A DNA stretch of 64,000 bases from Chamaecrista fasciculata (Eukaryota > Streptophyta > Magnoliopsida > Fabales > Fabaceae), in the NCBI GenBank assembly GCA_003254925.1, contig QANZ01026333.1, forward strand, positions 1 to 64,000, written 5' to 3'. Below the pieces are notes generated by a model. It was not told where the DNA came from. It saw nothing but the letters and a program-made list of their open reading frames with translations, and did no database searches. Each line of letters starts with the position of its first letter. The stretch's first letter is position 1. This document shows, in pieces, positions 47,201 through 58,174 of the stretch. A program made the position numbers and the translations under genes.

Positions 47201-50200
47201 AAGAAATTATCGCAAGGACACCCAAAGAACATGTTCCACCACCACTTTGGAGATTCTGTCTTGAAATGTTATATAGATAATGGCAGTGGCTGTGACTGTA
47301 AAATAAATCTGAATTGAGAAGTCATTGCACTTTGGAAATGAAGTAGTTAAACGATATGAGTGTAATAATGACTGAAAATTGAAGTGTATTGGAAGAAGAC
47401 GAGTTGTTTAAAATTTTTAAGGAAAACTATGGGCCTGTTTGGTTGCCCTATTTCTTGTTTTCATTTTCACTTAAACCAAGAAATATGATTGAAAATGTGT
47501 TTTGTACAGTTTTTTTTGAAAATATTTTCTGAAAGTATCTCGCGAAACAGACTGAAAATAGGAAACGTCAAAAAGACTTTTCCAGTATTTTCAAAAATAA
47601 ACTTGTGATATTTTAAAACTTTACATGAAAGAAAACTATTTAATCATGTTAATATCATCATTTAATAATAATTAAACTTAAAAGCATATAAAAATTAGCG
47701 TTGTTCAAGTTAATATAATTTAAATATGAATAAAAATTGATTTTTTGACTTTATAAAACAAACATATTTCTTAAATATTGAAAATTTAAAAATAAAAATA
47801 GAATTTCAAATATAAAAACAGAAAATGAAAACAAGAAACAATTCTTTAAACCAAAACTACAGCCTACTTAAAAGTTACGACCCTGGTACCAGAACTTTAA
47901 AACAAGACAAAGTCCCTATAAACAATAAACAAGACCAAACAGAGTAACATGTATTAAGTTTAACTTTTAATAGCCACATAATGAATAGAAATCCACTTTT
48001 GAGTAGCTTCTACTGTTTGTTTAGATAAAAATTAAAGAGTATGTTTTGAATGTCATATTTAATTATGTCTTTTTGAAAGAGATATTTTCCTTAATAAAAA
48101 AAGCATGAGGTGGCTTTTGAAACCTATACTCAGCTTCCGTTTGTCATGTAACTATTAAATGTTTAAGTTAACAAATAGTGAACTATTTCATTTTTTTTGT
48201 GATAGTTACCATAATTAAACTATTGTCTTAGGGGTAACTAAAATGTGCTTTCCCAATTATTTACCAAGAAGTTATTCAATTTTCTTTTCTCGTTTTGTTC
48301 ACAAAGAGTTATTTTGATTGAATACGAAGTTTTTGAATTTTCATCTCAGTTGACTTTAAAATCTCAGTGTCTTATACATTACATTCAGATTCAGTTATAC
48401 AAAATAGGGGCAGCATAGAAGCTAACCCTTATTTTTAGGAAATGTTTAATTCAATATCTGGTTTTAAAGGCAATCAGAGTGCATGAAGAGTTTTTCCTCC
48501 CAGGCGAAGTGATAATGGAGCAAGAAGATATTGTAGATCAATTGTACCTTGTATGTCATGGCGAGCTGGTATGATTCTGGTAACTCATCATTTGGCATTT
48601 TTTATATGTTTCAAATTTGCCATGCCAATTTCTATTGTTTCAATAACTGACACTTGTTCTGCTTTTTAATAATAATAAGGTCAAATTGCAAATTTGGTCT
48701 CATATCTTTTGTTAAGTTCCCAATTTGGTCCTGTATCTTTTTTTGTTGCACTTTTGGTCCCATATCTTTGCAAAAGGTCCCAATTTGGTCCCATATCATT
48801 TTTGATCCACATGTTATGGTCAAGTTGCAGAATTGGTCTCATATATTTGCAAAATGACCACTTCTGCACCTGACCCAAAAATATAGGACCAATTCTACAA
48901 TTGACCCAAAGATATGGTACCAAATCTGCTATAAAAAAAGATGAGACTAAATTGGGAACTGACCCAAAGATATGAGACCAAAAGTGCAACAAAAAAAGAT
49001 ATGGGACCAAATTGGGAACTGAGCAGAAGGTATGGGACCAAATTTGCATTTTGACCTAATAATAATAATAGAAGCTTATAAAATAACACTAGTTCTGCTT
49101 GAGTTTTGCTTATTGAATAGGTAAGATAATTGGCATGAGCTTGGAAAAGCCTATAAACCTAATAGTAACTTGCCATATTGATTATGGAAACAGATGCCTC
49201 TGATACTTTCAATTGTTTGGACAAGGTAATAGCTAGTGAAAAACATGTGCATAGTATCCTTTATGCGAACCCAGACTGCATGTATATATGCTTTTTAAAT
49301 TTGTATATGATTTTCAACTTTTCCTTGAAGAATTTTATCTTGTACACAGGATGAACTAAGACGGGAAGATAATGGGAAAGAGGAACTAATCAAGCAATCT
49401 CAAACCTATAGTTCTTTTGGCGAGGTTTCTTTTCTTTGCAATAAGCCTCAACGTCACATGGTTCGTGCCATTGAGTTTTGCAAGGTTTTGCGACTTGATA
49501 AGCAATCCTTTACCGACACCCTGAAGATATACTTTAAGGATGGTCCAATTATCTTTAAAAATCTTCTTGAGGTATGTTTTTGAATGTGAGAGCCTTCTTG
49601 TAAAATCATGATGGTTTGTGATAAAACTAATGCTATATTTTATTGGGAAAATTACACTTTGGTACCCTGTGGCTTGACCTCATTCCACTTTGGTACCCTG
49701 TGGTTTAAAACGTGACACTTAGGTACCCTGAGGTATCCACCATTCCCCCTTTGGTACCTGAACAATTTTTGCGTTAGTTTCGGATGGAATTTGGCACATG
49801 ACCTGCATGTGGGCTCACTAAAAGTTAATTTTTTCCAACATTTTGGCATATCAAAGATCAAACGCTGCTTTTTGAAACCTAGATTTGAATTTAGATGCTG
49901 AGAAATTTTTTAAGGAATTCAAAAAAAGCAGTGTTTGATCTTTGTTGTGGCAAAATGTTGGACAAAATTAAGTTGTAGTGAGTTCACGTGCCATATTCCG
50001 TCCAAAACTAACGGAAAAATTGTTCAAGGTATCAAAGGGGTAACAATGGAAACCTCAGCCAAAGTGTCATGTTTTAAACCACGGGGTATCAAAGTGGAAT
50101 GCGGTCAAACCACAAGGTACCAAAGTATAATTTACACTATTTTATTTTAGATGCCCCTGACGGACATACTATAAAAAGGCTAAAACTAAAGGTTACCTTG

Positions 50201-53200
50201 TGTTCAGCAGTTTTTAGTCAAGATAGGCAGTTAAGCCATTTTGAAATAATTAGGCTATAATGCAAAAAAAATCCCTTAACTTTAGTCGTTGTGCGAAAGC
50301 CCCTTGAGTTTTGAAAAATGACAAAAGACTCCCTGAACTTTTCATTTTGTGCAAAAGCCCCTTTGTTAAAATTTTCATTAAAAAAAATCAAGTTTTTCAA
50401 TACTTTTATGATTATTGTTGCATTTTACATAGACCCAAAATTAAAATTAGCTATTATTTTAACTAATAGTAGCCAAGAAAAAACTAAAAAGATTCTTATG
50501 TTTTCAATGAAAGTTTTAACAAAAGAGGTTTTTGCACAAAATCATTAGTTCAAGGGGTCTTTGGTCACTTTTCAAAGTTCAGGGGGGTTTTTATACATTT
50601 TCAAAGATTCTTATGTTTGGTTCTATGATATTGACATGTTAACTTTCGACATGTGATAAGCTTGGAAAGATAAAAGAAATTGTTAGTGTTCTTACAGAGT
50701 TACAGGAAGAATTTTCACTATCTATTTTCTCTCGTTTCTTGCAAACTGACTTGATAATCTGTTCTTGTATTTGCACTTGACTAACAGGGAAAAGACCCCT
50801 ACCTTCAGCATGAGCTTTTGGAATCAGACTTCACCTTGACTATTGGAAACTATGAAACAGAGTTGGCCATGAGAATTAATTGTGCTGCCTACCAAGGGGA
50901 TTTCTATCTTTTAAAACATTTGATTGAATCCGAAGCAGATCCTTATAAAATGGACCCAAACAAAATTGACTATGATGGAAGATCGCCCTTGGTATGAACT
51001 TTATGCATCCAACCTATTCTTCCATGACTTGCTCAATGATGAAACATCCGGTGCAATGAAACATCTTCATTGTGCTTATAAATTGTCTTAGTCTTTTCTG
51101 AACAAAAGGAACATATAAACTGTGTTGTACTCTCAGTCTTTCTACATTAACTTGTTCTATGGTATGAGTGGAAGAAATTTATTCTTAGGAATTAACTGAT
51201 GAAATTAACTGACATGTTGAAGAATTATGTCAAATGTTTAGGAGTACAAGTTTTACATTTTAATTGCAAGCCTTCACTACTGGCTTCAACATTTTCAGTT
51301 TTTGTGCTTCCCTCTTAAAATGAAGATATACAAGAAGAAGATAAGACATAGTTAAAGAATAAGAATGTTATCTAAGTAAAACTCTGATAGAAGATTCCAT
51401 CGAGAGAAGAAAACTGTACTAACTTATTTATGTATTTGTTATCACAGCATATCTCTGCTTCTAAAGGATATATTGATATCTCTCACTACCTTATTGGAAA
51501 AGGAGTGAATATAAATGTTCCAGGTTTGCTGTTGAATTAAACCCATATTTGTCATCTTTAGTTATATAAAATACATATTTACTCAAGCTGCTATTATGAT
51601 GCAAAAGACATCTTACATTTTAATCAACCATTTATACTAGATAAGTTTGGGAATACTCCCTTGCTTGAAGCCCTACAGAATGGACATGAAGAAATAGCTT
51701 CCTTACTTGTAAATGAGGGGGCTACTCTTACTATTGATGATACTGGAAATTTTCTCTGCATGACGGTTGCAAACCAGGAGTTGAACCTTTTAAGAAGGCT
51801 TTTGGCCCACGGTATCGATCCAAATTCTAGAAATTATGATCAACGTACACCTCTTCACATTGCTGCCTCAGAGTGTTTGTTTACAGTTGCTAAATTGCTC
51901 TTAGAAGCAGGAGCAAGTATTTTTTCAAAGGACAGGTAAAGTTTTAAGTAATTATCTTTTATTAGACATGGTTAAACAGAATATTCAACCATGGGTTTCC
52001 CACTATGTGTCTATCTCTAGTGACGGAGGTAGTACTTGATAGAAGATTCTCACTGCAATATGGTCATTCTTGTAGTTTAGGCTAAGTCATCCTGGTGGAT
52101 TTAGTCAACTCAGCTCAATATTAGAGATGACCCAAAAATATACTTATGAAGACAATCAGCTACATGTTACTTTCACCTTTTTTAGTTTTATTAATTGTAC
52201 AATTAGGTCATGGTTACCTCCCAAATTTCTCTTAGAATAGCATTTTTTTATAATCATGTATTGAATTGCAAGATAAAATCATTGTCCGTTTTCCGCTTGC
52301 AGATGGGGGAATACACCACTTGATGAAGCACGTATTGGTGGAGATAGGAATATGATTAAAATGCTTGAAGTAGCAAAAATTTGTCAGCTGACTGAGTTAT
52401 CTAGTAGTATTCAAGAAACTCATGGTATGATAGATGTTATGTTTCTCATGTTATTGACACCATTATATTTTAGATGGTATGGCTTTTGGTACAACTTCTT
52501 AGTTGGGTTTGTTAATAATAAGGCAAATGTACTCTTGGTATCCCTAAATTATGGGGTCAGTTTCAATTGTACCCCCAAAAGTTTTTTGAATCAATTGTAT
52601 TCCCATTGTTTTACATTTGAGTCAATTGTACCCCTGAATTGGAGGTACAGTTGACACAAAAAAGAAAAGATTAGGGGTATAATTGACTACAAAAACTTTG
52701 GGGGTACAACTGAAACTGATTTCATACTTTAGGGGTACTAAAAGTACTTTTGCCTAATAATAATCTTGGAGGTTGGGAAATTCAAGAATTTATCTTAAGT
52801 ATGATGATCAAAAGTATTCCGAATATGCACCCGATTCCTTAGGATATCAAATCTTAAAATACTTGGGCATAAATTCTTATGTAAATATGATATTAGCATA
52901 TCAAAAACAAGCATCCAGGATATTGGGGTATCTTAAAATTTGGAGTAAAAATATTAGGATACGAATATCTACTGTTTTATTGTGATGATGGAATTTTATT
53001 GCACTGCACCTACAAGATTTATTTCTTCCTTATTACTTTTCTGGCAAGCATTCTAAGAAATTATATTGTTACACTGAATTTGCAGAAACACTTCTCTCGC
53101 CATCAACTAATGAATGTCCAAGAAAGAAATGCACTGTATTTCCTTTCCACCCCTGGGATCATAAGGATAGAAAAGTGGGAGCTGTCTTATGGGTTCCACA

Positions 53201-53354
53201 CAGCATTGAAGAGCTAATAAAGGTGGCAAATGAACATTTGAAACCTTCTAGTGGTTCCTGTATTTTGTCAGAACATGGTGGTGAAATTCTTGATGTGGAC
53301 ATGATTAGCAATGATGAGAAGCTATATCTAGTAAGTAAAGCACAGAATGAGTGA
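41064..53354 (+). CDS. GORK: Outward-rectifying Shaker K+ channel, GORK/SKOR type, 13 exons
   Basis: Voltage-gated plasma-membrane channel for K+ efflux (guard cells or root stele in Arabidopsis). Exons: 41064-41203, 42896-43120, 43586-43649, 44606-44945, 45853-46148, 46642-46722, 48470-48568, 49350-49571, 50788-50991, 51448-51523, 51641-51935, 52303-52424, 53086-53354. All introns are GT-AG and phases agree; the total is 2433 nt, 810 residues, against 820 and 828 for Arabidopsis GORK and SKOR. S1-S2 with FFTPMEFGFFRGLPED are in exon 2. S4 with VRYLLWIRLSRACRV, S5 and pore are in exon 4. The selectivity filter TVGYGD (255-260) spans the exon 4/5 junction. The cyclic-nucleotide-binding fold covers about 370-470, ankyrin repeats (DYDGRSPLHIS, FGNTPLLEA, RTPLHIAAS, WGNTPLDEA) about 500-715, and KHA 735-808. 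GORK over SKOR rests on motifs such as YLLWIRL and KCTVFPFHP. No frame lesion seen. Confidence 0.93.
41307..41706. mobile_element. M4 MITE in channel intron 1
   Basis: A palindrome of about 400 bp: the left arm acttactttttgtccctaaa with gtcaacgatttagttctt, and the right arm aaattgttgactcaataaca with gagaccaaaaagtaggtttt. It shares arms with 44049-44504. Borders are fuzzy because poly(T) flanks the left end. Confidence 0.75.
42098..42425. mobile_element. Decayed hAT-like MITE in channel intron 1
   Basis: The left end tgtatgaaagatgtc and the right end gacgtcaatgcttcata-like sequence (tcaatgcttcatac), with interior gacacgatatat and tgtcgtgtta words, match the CTATGAAGCATGGACAC family at 26176 and 28238. 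No target duplication is left. Confidence 0.6.
43124..43530. mobile_element. MITE filling channel intron 2
   Basis: From ttgttattccgtaatgttcatt to cataca-tttaggatcaaaatgac it matches the arms of the intron-4 element 44979-45513 (attatgtttcaaaatgttca, aaatgtttgcaaaatgtttc). It covers almost the whole 465-nt intron, starting within a few bases of the splice donor. The left terminus is lost or diverged. Confidence 0.68.
44049..44504. mobile_element. M4 MITE in channel intron 3
   Basis: 456 bp, with ends gagaaaacctactttttagt and the complement accaaaaagtaggtgttctc. Repeated ggtccctgaattgtagg-like units are in the left arm at spacings of about 60 bp. taattt occurs directly on both sides (44043-44048 and 44505-44510), shorter than the 9 bp of its relatives. 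Confidence 0.8.
44970..45522. mobile_element. MITE in channel intron 4 with exact 9-bp target duplication
   Basis: The element is 44979-45513 (535 bp), starting GGTTAAAGTGTCATTTAATT and ending CAAAATGACCTTTTGACC. tttaaaata occurs exactly at 44970-44978 and 45514-45522. Arms of about 200 bp are complementary (cctattgttcattttggtcc / ggaccaaaatgaacattagg). A 9-bp duplication fits Mutator-like transposition. It begins only 34 bp after the splice donor. Confidence 0.9.
47431..47946. mobile_element. Possible MITE in channel intron 6
   Basis: The left side gggcctgtttggttgccc and the right side caagaccaaacagagtaac are complementary at their tips, and the GGGCCTGTTTGG start is common among plant MITEs. 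Inner arms are weak and no target duplication was found. Confidence 0.35.
48670..49065. mobile_element. M3 MITE in channel intron 7 with exact 9-bp target duplication
   Basis: The element is 48679-49056 (378 bp), ends GGTCAAATTGCAAATTTGGT and the complement. taataataa occurs exactly at 48670-48678 and 49057-49065. The arms are built of ttggtcccatatcttt-type units about 30 bp apart. The target is an AAT microsatellite. Confidence 0.9.
49636..50146. mobile_element. M1 MITE in channel intron 8 with exact 9-bp target duplication
   Basis: The element is 49645-50137 (493 bp). GGTACC in the left arm is at 49661, 49692, 49722 and 49753, spacing 31/30/31, as in the other M1 copies. tattttatt occurs exactly at 49636-49644 and 50138-50146. 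This is the clearest evidence that M1 is a Mutator-type family. The interior differs from the copy at 4615-5044. Confidence 0.93.
50261..50600. mobile_element. Second inverted-repeat MITE in channel intron 8
   Basis: The left arm gcaaaaaaaatcccttaact with cgttgtgcgaaagccccttgag pairs with the right arm gttcaaggggtctttggtca and caggggggtttttatac. aaagcccctttgttaaaattttcat pairs with atgaaagttttaacaaaagaggtttt. Borders are approximate. Confidence 0.65.
52513..52763. mobile_element. M2 MITE in channel intron 12 with exact 9-bp target duplication
   Basis: The element is 52522-52754 (233 bp), ends GGCAAATGTACTCTTGGTAT and the complement of ggcaaaagtac. taataataa occurs at 52513-52521 and 52755-52763. 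It defines the M2 family, also seen at 28765-40498, 53668, 63122 and, more distantly, 5268. Confidence 0.9.
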
Positions 53355-53667
53355 GGTTTAAGAAGTGAACAAAATGTTCTGTTTTATTAAGCTTTAAATA
53401 CCTAGTCAGTTCGAGTACCATTATATTCCAAGTCTATACATATGATATTTGGGGAAGTTTATGAAATCTATGGCAGTTATGGAAATGATATAGTTATGGG
53501 CTAGGAGAGAACTTGATCTGTTTTGAGTAAATCATGATTATTTGAAGTCTAGTCCCTACACTCCTTGTCAAGGAATCCTGATGATGGAAGTTCGCTGCTT
53601 TAAATTCAAAGAAAAAAAGGCAAGCCCAAATGCATGTGTGTTTTCCTTGTCACTTTTTTGTTTTTGA
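53355..53667 (+). other. 3' flank of the channel gene
   Basis: AT-rich sequence directly after the TGA, presumably 3' UTR. The stop follows YLVSKAQNE. A gtaagt inside that codon run (53330) could in theory be a donor, but the protein ends at the normal family length. Confidence 0.5.
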
Positions 53668-53791
53668 AGGTAAAACGTACTCCTAAAGTACGAGGTCAGT
53701 TTTAGTTGTACTCCCGAACTTTTTTTTTGGTCAATTGTATCTCTAATCTTTCACATTTGAGTCAATTGTACACTACTCTTAACTTCCACTC
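53668..53791. mobile_element. M2-like MITE arm, split by the short-LTR Copia element
   Basis: Starts ggtaaaacgtactcctaaag with gtcagttttagttgtactcc and gagtcaattgtac, the M2 arm. The Copia element begins at 53792. Sequence after 57964 (tccgttaatgaaactaacac, tatgtcaactgattcag) looks like its interior continuing. Confidence 0.6.
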
Positions 53792-53890
53792 TGTTATTTT
53801 GCAAGATCAGATGACTAAATTTTCTGATGTTATTTCTTATGCAATATGTACAATATATATACAAGGCTAGGAGCTTCCTAACTACCTACA

Positions 53891-55934
53891 TTAAGTGTAC
53901 CTCCTAACTACTTTCATAACTCTTAACACTCCCCCAATCATGCCCAACTTGTTACAAATGTAATCAACCCTCACCCCATTCAAAGCTTTAGTAAAGATGT
54001 CTCCTAATTGATCTCCGGATTTAACATATGCTGTGGAGATTATATTTTCTTCAATCTTTTCACGAACAAAATGACAATCAATCTCAATGTGTTTAGTTCG
54101 TTCATGGAAAACGGGATTCGATGCAATATGGATAGCAGCCTTGTTGTCACACCATAGCTTTGTAGGTTGTGAAGTCTTCAATCCAAGTTCTCCCAAAAGT
54201 TGTCGTATCCACACAACTTCACAAGTTGCCTGAGCCATTGCCCTATACTCAGACTCAGCACTAGAACGGGAGACTATATTCTGCTTCTTACTTTTCCATG
54301 AGATCAGATTTCCTCCCATGAACACACAATATCCTGTAGTAGATCTTTTATCTACCTTGGATCCTGCCCAATTCGCATCAGAAAAGCACTCAACATCAAT
54401 GTGTCAATTATTTCTGTATAAGAGACCTCGTCCTGGAGCACTTTTCAAATAACTAAGAATTTGTTCTAAGGCTTCCCAATGCTTGACAGTTGGAGAAGAC
54501 ATGAATTGACTAACAACACTAACAGGGTAAGCAATGTCAGGGCGAGTTACCGTGAGGTAGTTCAGTTTTCCAACCAACCTCCTATATCTCTCAGGATCCT
54601 CAAATGGTTCCCCGTCATCCTTCCCTAGTTGCAATCCTGGAGTCATAGGAGCACTACATGGCTTAGCCCCTAGTTTTCCTGTTTCAGTCAACAGATCAAG
54701 AACATATTTCCTTTGGGACAAGAAGATGCCCTTCTTACTTCTTGCTATCTCAACTCCCAAGAAGTATTTTAATGACCCCAAATCTTTTGTCTGAAACTGA
54801 GAGTGAAGGAAGGACTTGAGAGAAGAGATACCTGAATCATCATTCCCTGTCATGATAATGTCATCCACATAGACAACTAACAAAATTATGCCTGCATCAG
54901 TCTTCTTATAAAAGACTGAGTGATCAGATTTGCATTTGAGCATGCCATATTGCATGACTACATCACTGAATCTGCCAAACCAAGCCCGAGGGCTCTGTTT
55001 CAACCCATATAAAGATTTTTGCAAACGACATACTTTCCCACGCTCCCCCTGAGCAACAAACTCAGGTGGTTGCTCCATATATACTTCTTCCTGAAGATCA
55101 CCATGGAGAAATGCATTCTTGATATCCAACTGATGCAAGGGCCAATTATAGGTTGCTGCCATAGAGAGAAATAACCTAACATATGTAAGTTTAGCCACAG
55201 GAGAGAAAGTGTCAGAATAGTCAACACCATAGGTTTGAGCATAGACCTTAGCAACCAAACGTGCTTTGAGTCGAGCCACAGAGCCATCTGGATTAACTTT
55301 GACATTAAATACCCATTTGCAACCAATGACTTTCTTGCCCGCAGGTAAATCCACCAAAGACCAAGTTTCATTCTTATCAAGAGCCATCATCTCTTCAATC
55401 ATTGCTTCACGCCAACCAGGATGAGATAAAGCCTCGAGAACCGAACGAGGAAGAGAAACTGTGTCTATAGAAGCAACAAAGGCACGAGAGGAAGGAGATA
55501 GATGGTCATAAGAGACAAAAGATGAAATTGGATAAGTACATGGACGTTTACCTTTCCGAAGAGCAATAGGACGATCATCGGCGGAATCATGGTCAGAGGA
55601 AACTGGATCTAACGACAAAGAGGATAGTGGAGGGCATGAGTCTGGAGCAGGATCACTAGTTTGTCGTGGTCGCCGAGAGTAGACATGTTTTAATGGAGGA
55701 CGCGTGTCCTCTGAGACTTGCGTAATTGGCGGACATGTGTCATATGATAATGTGTCTACCGATGCCTGCATAACTGGAGGACGTGTGCCCTCTAACAATG
55801 TGTTTACTGAAAATTGAGGCACAGTATAAATCAACAAGTCATCTTCCTCCCCCTCTTCGAGATGCACATGTGAGTGAGGAAAGAAAGGAACATTTCCATG
55901 AAATGTAAAATCTCTAGAAGCACCAGTACCCTTT
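53891..55934 (-). pseudogene. Copia reverse transcriptase and RNase H
   Basis: After the frameshift the frame reads through a variable linker of RPP-type repeats, then the RT: WREAMIEEMMALDKNETW, IGCKWVFNVKVNPDG, RLKARLVAK, QLDIKNAFLHGDL, SLYGLKQSPRAWF and the catalytic VVYVDDIIMTG. One TGA at about 54402-54404, just after LLYRNN, splits RT from RNase H. RNase H continues with SDANWAGS, SWKSKKQNIVSRSSAESEYRAMA, KLWCDNKAAIHIA and HIEIDCHFVREKI. With the protease change and frameshift there are only three lesions, in line with the youthful LTRs. Confidence 0.9.
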
Positions 55935-57218
55935 TTGGACTCGACAATAACCAAGAAAGACACATTTAATAGACTTAGGATCAAGTTTAGTGTGAGGTCG
56001 AACATCTCGAAAAAAATATGTGCATCCAAATATCCTAGGCTCAATAGGAAACAAAGGTTTAGAAGGAAAAAGAACAGTATATGGAATCTCACCATGAAGA
56101 ACAGACGAGGGCATTCGATTAATAAGAAAACAAGCTGTGGATATGACATCAACCCAAAATGGCTTAGGAACCTTCATTTGAAAAAGAAGAGCCCGAGCCA
56201 CTTCTAGTAAGTGTCTATTTTTCCGCTCAGCAACACCATTTTGAGATGGAGTATCAACACATGAAGATTGATGAATAATGTCATTTTGTGACATAAAAGA
56301 CTGAAAGGATCCAGAGAAATATTCTTTAGCATTATCACTCTGTAAGGTTTGCACAAAAACATTGAACTGAGTTTTGATTTCAGAATAGAAGGCACAAAAG
56401 TGAGTAAACAACTCAGAACGATTTTTCATGAAATATAACCAAGTAACACGAGAATAACTATCAACAAAAGTAACAAAGTATTTGAAACCTTGTTTAGAAA
56501 CGACCGGACAAGGACCCCAAAGGTCTGAATGGACTAACTCAAATGGAGATGTAGCCCGTTTATTGACTCTAGGACTAAATGGAAGACGATGATGTTTGGC
56601 AAACTGACATGACTCACAATCCAAAACAGATAAGTGATTAAACTGAGGATAAAGTTTCTTAAGAGAAGATAGGGAAGGATGACCTAAACGACAATGCACA
56701 TCAAAAGGGGAGAGAACACTTGAGCAAGCAACAGGTCGTGGCGATTCCAAAACGTATAATCCTCCAGACTCATGTCCTCTACCAATAATTCGTTTTGTCG
56801 TAAGATCCTGAAAAAGACAATGGTCGGGAAAGAATGAGATGACACAGTTTAAAGAACGAGTGAGTTTACTAACCGAAAGCAAATTGAATGAAAAGTTGGG
56901 TAAACTCAATACTGAAGACAAAGAAAGTGAGGGGATAAGATTGACAGTTCCAGAACCAAGGACACGAGAATTGGAATCGTCTACCAAAGTAACATGAGAT
57001 GTGGAAGAATATGGTTGGAAGGTGGAGAAAAGGTTTGGATTACCTGTCATGTGATCTGTAGCTCTTGAATCAATAACCCATTTAGAAGATGATGAAAGTA
57101 GGCATTTAGTGGATTTACCTGAATCGGCAATAGTTGTAACATGAGAGTTTACTAACTCTCGATATTGGAGAAATTGAGCATATTCATCCTCGGAAATACA
57201 AATAGTTTTATTAGCCAT
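55935..57218 (-). pseudogene. Copia protease and integrase
   Basis: Frame from MANKTICISEDEYAQFLQYR (ATG at 57218), a gag-tail-like start. Protease region KWVIDSRATDHMTG: the catalytic motif is normally DSG, here DSR, a likely inactivating change. The GAG-pre-integrase with HCRLGHPSL and the CESCQFAKHHR finger follows. The integrase core has HSDLWGP, then LQSDNAKEY, then PSQNGVAERKNRHLLEVARAL (D, D, E). The frame ends near 55914 in FLGYCRVQKGYWCF, where a frameshift separates it from the reverse transcriptase frame. The 110 or so codons upstream of 57218 come from the GC-rich leader and look non-coding. Confidence 0.88.
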
Positions 57219-57964
57219 CGAAATAATCTTCTCAAAGAAGACACCAAATGAGAGCAAATAACTAGTAAGTCTCAAAATCCACCACCAAAACAAACAGAGT
57301 AGCAAATCAGCACGTAACTGAAACAACAAACCAAATGAGGCATCAAACAATAACCTCAAATCAACAAATGATGGCTGGACAGCAGATTGAAGGCACCAAA
57401 TGCTAAACGTTGAACTGGACAGCTCCACTAACCAAAACGAGGCTTCAACCAATAGAACCAAACAAAAAGTGGCTGGAACCTCTGGGTGCTGATCGGAAAC
57501 CGCCGGAAATAGCCTTCCGACGGGGGCGGAAGAAAGTGGTGACCGGAACAACGAGGAACGCGCCCGCACGCGCCTTCACGCGCCGGCGCGTGAGGGAGAG
57601 CGAAAATGTTCAGGCGGCGCGTGAGAATCACGCGCTTCTCTGGTGGACGCCGTACTTCGGGGAACCGTCGATCGGGACCTTCTCTTCCTTCCTATGGTGG
57701 CGGTGACGCAAACAGATGCCCAGAAAATTTGGGCCCTAACGTGTAGTGATGAACTGCACACTTAAATGTGCGCTACTGGAAGCGTGAAACAAAGGAGAAG
57801 ATACCAAACCCTAATTGCTCTGATACCATGTTATTTTGCAAGATCAGATGACTAAATTTTCTGATGTTATTTCTTATGCAATATGTACAATATATATACA
57901 AGACTAGGAGCTTCCTAACTACCTACATTAAGTGTACCTCCTAACTACCTTCATAACTCTTAAC

Positions 57965-58174
57965 TCCGTTAATGAAACTAACACAAAAAATTGATATGTC
58001 AACTGATTCAGTTGATGGTTTCTGATGTGTGGCATTTTTTTTTGTTTTAAGGCAAATATGGCACTTACGATCACATTTCAGAGTTTTCTTTCACACCAGT
58101 CCTTGACTAATTACAGAATAACCTAGAATATTTGTCATCTTTTATAAAAAGGTCCCTACAACTAAGAAACCCTA
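57965..58174. other. Short spacer between two Copia elements
   Basis: Probably the continuation of the M2-like MITE (about 57965-58050), then unique sequence. No gene. Confidence 0.4.

Larger units (their letters stand above)
53787..57964 (-). mobile_element. Short-LTR Copia retrotransposon without gag, nearly intact pol
   Basis: LTRs of 137 bp lie at 53792-53928 and 57829-57964 and differ at about 2 sites, so it is recent. Read on the minus strand, the LTR begins TGTTAAGAGTTATG and ends CAAAATAACA. The primer site TGGTATCAGAGC is directly adjacent to the 57829 LTR, and the polypurine tract gattgggggag is adjacent to the 53928 LTR. The left flank is cactc; the right side looks like cactc after loss of about four bases at the LTR tip. 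Between primer site and pol there is only a GC-rich leader (about 57500-57740), with no capsid or zinc-knuckle gag. Confidence 0.9.

Noticed and set aside
53330..53354. Possible splice donor gtaagt just before the channel stop codon
   Set aside because: The KHA domain is already complete, the stop gives normal family length, and no further exon was recognised before the transposons.
55935..56207. 90-codon plus-strand frame with KKK-rich protein
   Set aside because: Antisense to the Copia integrase.
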